A DNA stretch of 8,526 bases. Source: an uncultured Eubacteriales bacterium (lineage in GTDB: Bacteria; Bacillota; Clostridia; Lachnospirales; Lachnospiraceae). Position 1 is the first letter of the stretch. Each line of letters starts with the position of its first letter. The notes beneath the pieces were generated by a model. It saw nothing but the letters and a program-made list of their open reading frames with translations, ran no database searches and was not told the DNA's origin. The DNA lies in assembly GCA_900321505.1 (NCBI GenBank), contig ONWK01000149.1:1-8526 (forward strand), in the 5' to 3' direction. The position numbers and the translations under genes were made by a program. Positions 6,169 through 8,526 of the stretch are shown here, piece after piece.

Positions 6169-7110
6169 TTACTTCATAAGTCTCCGTATTTCTTCCCCGC
6201 CAGCCAGTCCTTTTACAAATGCACTGGCGCTGCCGGCGGCAAGTCCAAGCTTAAGGGCGTATTCCGGGTCATCACTTTCGGCACAGCCTGCCAGAAAGCC
6301 TGCGACCATGGAATCACCCGATCCCACAGCGTTTACCACCTTCCCGTCAGGCGCCGGCGATACAAATACCTCACCCTTCTCAGTCAGCAGAACAGCCCCG
6401 TCCTTGGCAAGTGAACAAAGGATATTTTCTGCCCCCTTCTGCTGAAGCCTCCGCATAAGCGAGATCACTGTCTTATATCCCGACTCTTTCTCTTCTTCCA
6501 TCCTGTCCTCAAGCTTCACTCCGAAGAATTCACCCAGTTCATGATGGTTGGGCTTTATGAGAAACGGATGATACTTAAGCGTATCGAGAAGAAGTTCCTT
6601 CGTGGCATCTACCACGATCCGCACGCCCTTCCCCGAAATACGTTCAAGTATGTCACTGTAGATCGTAGACGGAAGGCTTCCCGGAACCGTACCGGCAAGG
6701 ACCAGCGTGTCATCCTCTCCCAGCTTATCCAGCTTTTCCATAAGCAGCTCCAGCTTCTCCGCCGGGATCTCCGGCCCCATGCCGTTTATCTCAGTACCTT
6801 CACCGGCTCCCTTATCATCCTCATCCCTCAGCTTAAGATTAAGCCTGGAGCAGCCCTGTTCAACCGTGATGGCATCAACTTCAACCCCACGCTCTGCAAG
6901 CAGCCTTATAATCTCCTGTCCGACAAAACCCGCGGTAATACATATTGCGCGGTTTCGTATCCCCAGATTGGAGAGCACGGTTGATACATTTATCCCCTTG
7001 CCCCCAGGAAGGATAAGCTCGCTTGTGGTACGGTTTGTGACACCGACACGGAAATCCCGTACTGATACAAAATAATCCAGAGACGGATTAAGCGTAACTG
7101 TTGTTATCAT
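6169..7110 (-). CDS. fruK: 1-phosphofructokinase family sugar-phosphate kinase (PfkB family)
   Basis: A 313-residue cytoplasmic ribokinase-fold enzyme predicted to phosphorylate fructose 1-phosphate to fructose 1,6-bisphosphate with ATP. The N-terminus MITTVTLNPSLDY is the hallmark of FruK/LacC proteins. PfkB signature 1 is present as GGKGINVSTVLSNLG (36-50), and signature 2 as NAVGSGDSMVAGF (260-272) with catalytic base D266 and the anion hole GSGD. LIKPNHHELGEFFG is also typical. Length fits the family (about 305-315). An in-frame ATG at 7164 exists, but ATG 7110 is chosen: it opens the conserved N-terminus and has GGAG (7118-7121) 7 nt upstream. No fruR regulator or fructose PTS gene adjoins, so tagatose 6-phosphate kinase (LacC) or another hexose phosphate role remains possible. 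No clear promoter precedes it; it may rely on read-through from uvrA across the hairpins at 7147-7205. Confidence 0.88.
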   Translation of the reverse strand: MITTVTLNPSLDYFVSVRDFRVGVTNRTTSELILPGGKGINVSTVLSNLGIRNRAICITAGFVGQEIIRLLAERGVEVDAITVEQGCSRLNLKLRDEDDKGAGEGTEINGMGPEIPAEKLELLMEKLDKLGEDDTLVLAGTVPGSLPSTIYSDILERISGKGVRIVVDATKELLLDTLKYHPFLIKPNHHELGEFFGVKLEDRMEEEKESGYKTVISLMRRLQQKGAENILCSLAKDGAVLLTEKGEVFVSPAPDGKVVNAVGSGDSMVAGFLAGCAESDDPEYALKLGLAAGSASAFVKGLAGGEEIRRLMK

Positions 7111-7146
7111 ACCTTTTCTCCCCCATTGTATATATTCAAAACCTTC

Positions 7147-7171
7147 GCTCCGGATGAAAAGCATCCGGAGC
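7147..7171 (-). promoter_or_regulatory. Hairpin competing with the uvrA terminator
   Basis: GCTCCGGATG and CATCCGGAGC (7147-7156 with 7162-7171) form a perfect 10-bp hairpin with a 5-nt loop. Its 5' arm on the minus strand is the same CCGGATG that closes the terminator stem at 7157-7205, and its loop contains the terminator's U-run, so the two folds exclude each other. This resembles an attenuator/antiterminator pair upstream of the kinase gene, though two overlapping terminators is a simpler reading. Confidence 0.5.
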
Positions 7172-7205
7172 CGGGGTGCTGAATAATGTCACCCCGGCCG
7201 GATGC
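7157..7205 (-). terminator. Intrinsic terminator after uvrA
   Basis: On the minus strand, GCATCCGG-CCGGGGTG (7205-7190) pairs with CACCCCGG (7178-7171), a two-nt CT bulge, then CCGGATGC (7168-7161): 16 bp in total around an 11-nt loop, followed immediately by TTTT (7160-7157). It starts 19 nt after the uvrA stop. The stem is GC-rich and strong, but the U-run is short, so partial read-through into the kinase gene is plausible. Confidence 0.75.
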
Positions 7206-7224
7206 AGCCCCTTCTGCCTCAGGA

Positions 7225-8526
7225 TCACATCTGCTTCAGCATTTTCTTCAGGTACTTACCCGTATATGAGCCCTTAACCTTCGCAACCTGTTCCGGTGTA
7301 CCCTTTGCGATCACGGTTCCGCCGGCATCGCCGCCCTCGGGGCCCATGTCTATAATGAAATCCGCCTGCTTTATCACATCCAGATTATGCTCGATAACTA
7401 CCACCGTATTTCCGCCGTCCGCCAGCCGCTGCAGTATATCCAGCAGCTTCTGCACATCAGCAAAATGCAGTCCCGTGGTAGGCTCATCCAGTATATAAAT
7501 GGTCCTTCCCGTGCTTCTTCTTGAGAGCTCCGTGGCAAGCTTGATCCTCTGGGCCTCACCGCCGGAAAGGGTGGTCGAGGGCTGTCCCAGCTTGATATAA
7601 CCGAGTCCCACATCCCTCAGTGTCTCCATCTTCCTTTTTACCGAAGGTACGGCATCGAAGAAATCACAGGCCTCATCCACGGTCATATCCAGCACTTCAT
7701 AGATATTCTTACCCTTGTAATGAACCTCCAGCGTCTCCCGGTTGTATCGCTTCCCGCCGCACACCTCGCATGGCACATAGATATCCGGAAGGAAATGCAT
7801 CTCTATCTTGATGATGCCGTCACCCTTGCAGGCTTCGCATCGTCCGCCGGCAACATTGAAGGAAAACCGTCCCTTGCTGTATCCGAAGGTCTTTGCATCC
7901 CTGGTATTTGCAAAAAGATCACGGATCTGGTCAAATACTCCAGTGTAGGTTGCGGGATTGGATCTGGGCGTCCGCCCTATGGGTGACTGGTCGATATCGA
8001 TAACCTTATCCAGTACATCATAGCCCTCGATGGTATCATGCTTTCCCGGCTTGACCCTGGCGCGGTTAAGATCCCGCAGCAGTCTTTTCTTCAGTATCTC
8101 ATTTATGAGGGAGCTCTTGCCCGATCCCGACACACCGGTAATACAGGTAAATATGCCCAGCGGTATGTCAACATCTATATTCTTCAGGTTATTCTGCCTT
8201 GCCCCGCGTATCTTAAGCCAGCCCGCCGGCTCACGTCTTTCCTCCGGCACCGGGATAATAAGCTTTTTGGACAGATACTGACCTGTAACAGACTCCTTAC
8301 ATTTCATGATGTCCTCTGCGGTACCCGTGGCCACGATCTCCCCGCCGTGCACACCGGCTCCCGGACCCACATCCACTATATAGTCAGCAGAACGCATGGT
8401 GTCCTCATCATGCTCCACCACTATCAGTGTATTTCCCAGATCACGGAGATTCTTGAGCGAGGCTATCAGCTTGTCATTATCCCGCTGATGCAGACCTATA
8501 CTGGGCTCATCCAGGATATATGATAC
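7225..8526 (-). CDS. uvrA: Excinuclease ABC subunit A (UvrA), C-terminal 433 codons
   Basis: The damage-recognition ATPase of nucleotide excision repair, which works as a dimer with UvrB. The frame is open to the window end, so the N-terminal half (UvrA is normally about 940 residues) lies beyond the right edge. In order, in window-local residue numbers: Walker B of the first ATPase, [16 protein letters not shown] (2-17), with the H-loop [10 protein letters not shown]; Walker A of the second ATPase, GVSGSGKSS (131-139); the zinc module CX2C-X19-CX2C (C230, C233, C253, C256); signature [13 protein letters not shown] (319-331); Walker [15 protein letters not shown] (342-355); and the second switch [12 protein letters not shown]. 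The C-terminus ends KMLKQM followed by TGA. Everything visible is intact and ordinary for Firmicutes. It is followed by a terminator at 7157-7205. Confidence 0.98.
   Translation of the reverse strand, partial: VSYILDEPSIGLHQRDNDKLIASLKNLRDLGNTLIVVEHDEDTMRSADYIVDVGPGAGVHGGEIVATGTAEDIMKCKESVTGQYLSKKLIIPVPEERREPAGWLKIRGARQNNLKNIDVDIPLGIFTCITGVSGSGKSSLINEILKKRLLRDLNRARVKPGKHDTIEGYDVLDKVIDIDQSPIGRTPRSNPATYTGVFDQIRDLFANTRDAKTFGYSKGRFSFNVAGGRCEACKGDGIIKIEMHFLPDIYVPCEVCGGKRYNRETLEVHYKGKNIYEVLDMTVDEACDFFDAVPSVKRKMETLRDVGLGYIKLGQPSTTLSGGEAQRIKLATELSRRSTGRTIYILDEPTTGLHFADVQKLLDILQRLADGGNTVVVIEHNLDVIKQADFIIDMGPEGGDAGGTVIAKGTPEQVAKVKGSYTGKYLKKMLKQM

Noticed and set aside
7111..7164. Upstream ATG at 7164 as the kinase start
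   Set aside because: It would begin within the hairpin at 7147-7171 and add 18 residues ahead of the conserved MITTVTLNP start, which has its own ribosome binding site.
8419..8421. GTG as start of a short UvrA-like gene
   Set aside because: The frame stays open to the window end and encodes the UvrA motif [15 protein letters not shown] before it, so the gene is merely cut by the window.
8038..8523. Plus-strand open frame of 161 codons near the right end
   Set aside because: It is antisense to an unmistakable UvrA sequence.

Overview
The window looks like chromosome of a Gram-positive Firmicute, most likely a Lachnospiraceae/Clostridia relative. Support for this: AGGAGG-type ribosome binding sites, sigma-A promoters (TTGACA-17-TATATT), U-tailed intrinsic terminators, a FtsX-type ABC exporter with a very long extracytoplasmic domain, and moderate GC with AT-rich intergenic DNA. 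The taxonomic guess is inference. I see no insertion sequence, phage gene, CRISPR array, tRNA or rRNA.

Layout. Two plus-strand genes occupy the left end: the 3' part of a DUF6765-like gene (cut by the window start) and, 26 nt later, a six-helix HdeD/DUF308-like membrane protein. They converge on a minus-strand VanX-type D-Ala-D-Ala dipeptidase across a shared, perfectly symmetric terminator at 1288-1327. Everything from 1332 to the right end is on the minus strand. Reading in the transcribed direction from the right: the C-terminal 433 codons of uvrA (cut by the window end), an attenuator-like hairpin cluster, a 1-phosphofructokinase-family gene, a 21-bp-stem terminator, a strong promoter with a long structured leader, an ABC ATPase, a hairpin-rich 118-nt gap, a 947-residue FtsX/MacB-like permease, a terminator, and the dipeptidase with its own promoter.

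How the genes work together. The ATPase and permease should form one ABC complex (type VII, MacB/FtsX-like) that couples cytoplasmic ATP hydrolysis to movements of an outside domain. No regulator, accessory lipoprotein or substrate gene is visible beside it. The dipeptidase cuts D-Ala-D-Ala in the cytoplasm; no other van genes are present, so peptidoglycan turnover is more likely than glycopeptide resistance. The sugar-phosphate kinase stands alone, without the usual fruR/fruA partners. uvrA is nucleotide excision repair housekeeping.

The most unusual elements are (i) two consecutive blocks of exact-period repeats in the permease's outside domain (four 8-residue units, then four 12-residue units) followed by a charged helix and a calcium-loop-like motif; (ii) the 332-nt gene-free stretch 5837-6168, which holds the promoter, two copies of CATATGTAC exactly 50 bp apart, a TGCATT dyad and a nested 60-nt dyad; and (iii) mutually exclusive hairpins between uvrA and the kinase gene. 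The rest is ordinary core-genome content; I did not find a clear new defence or mobile system.
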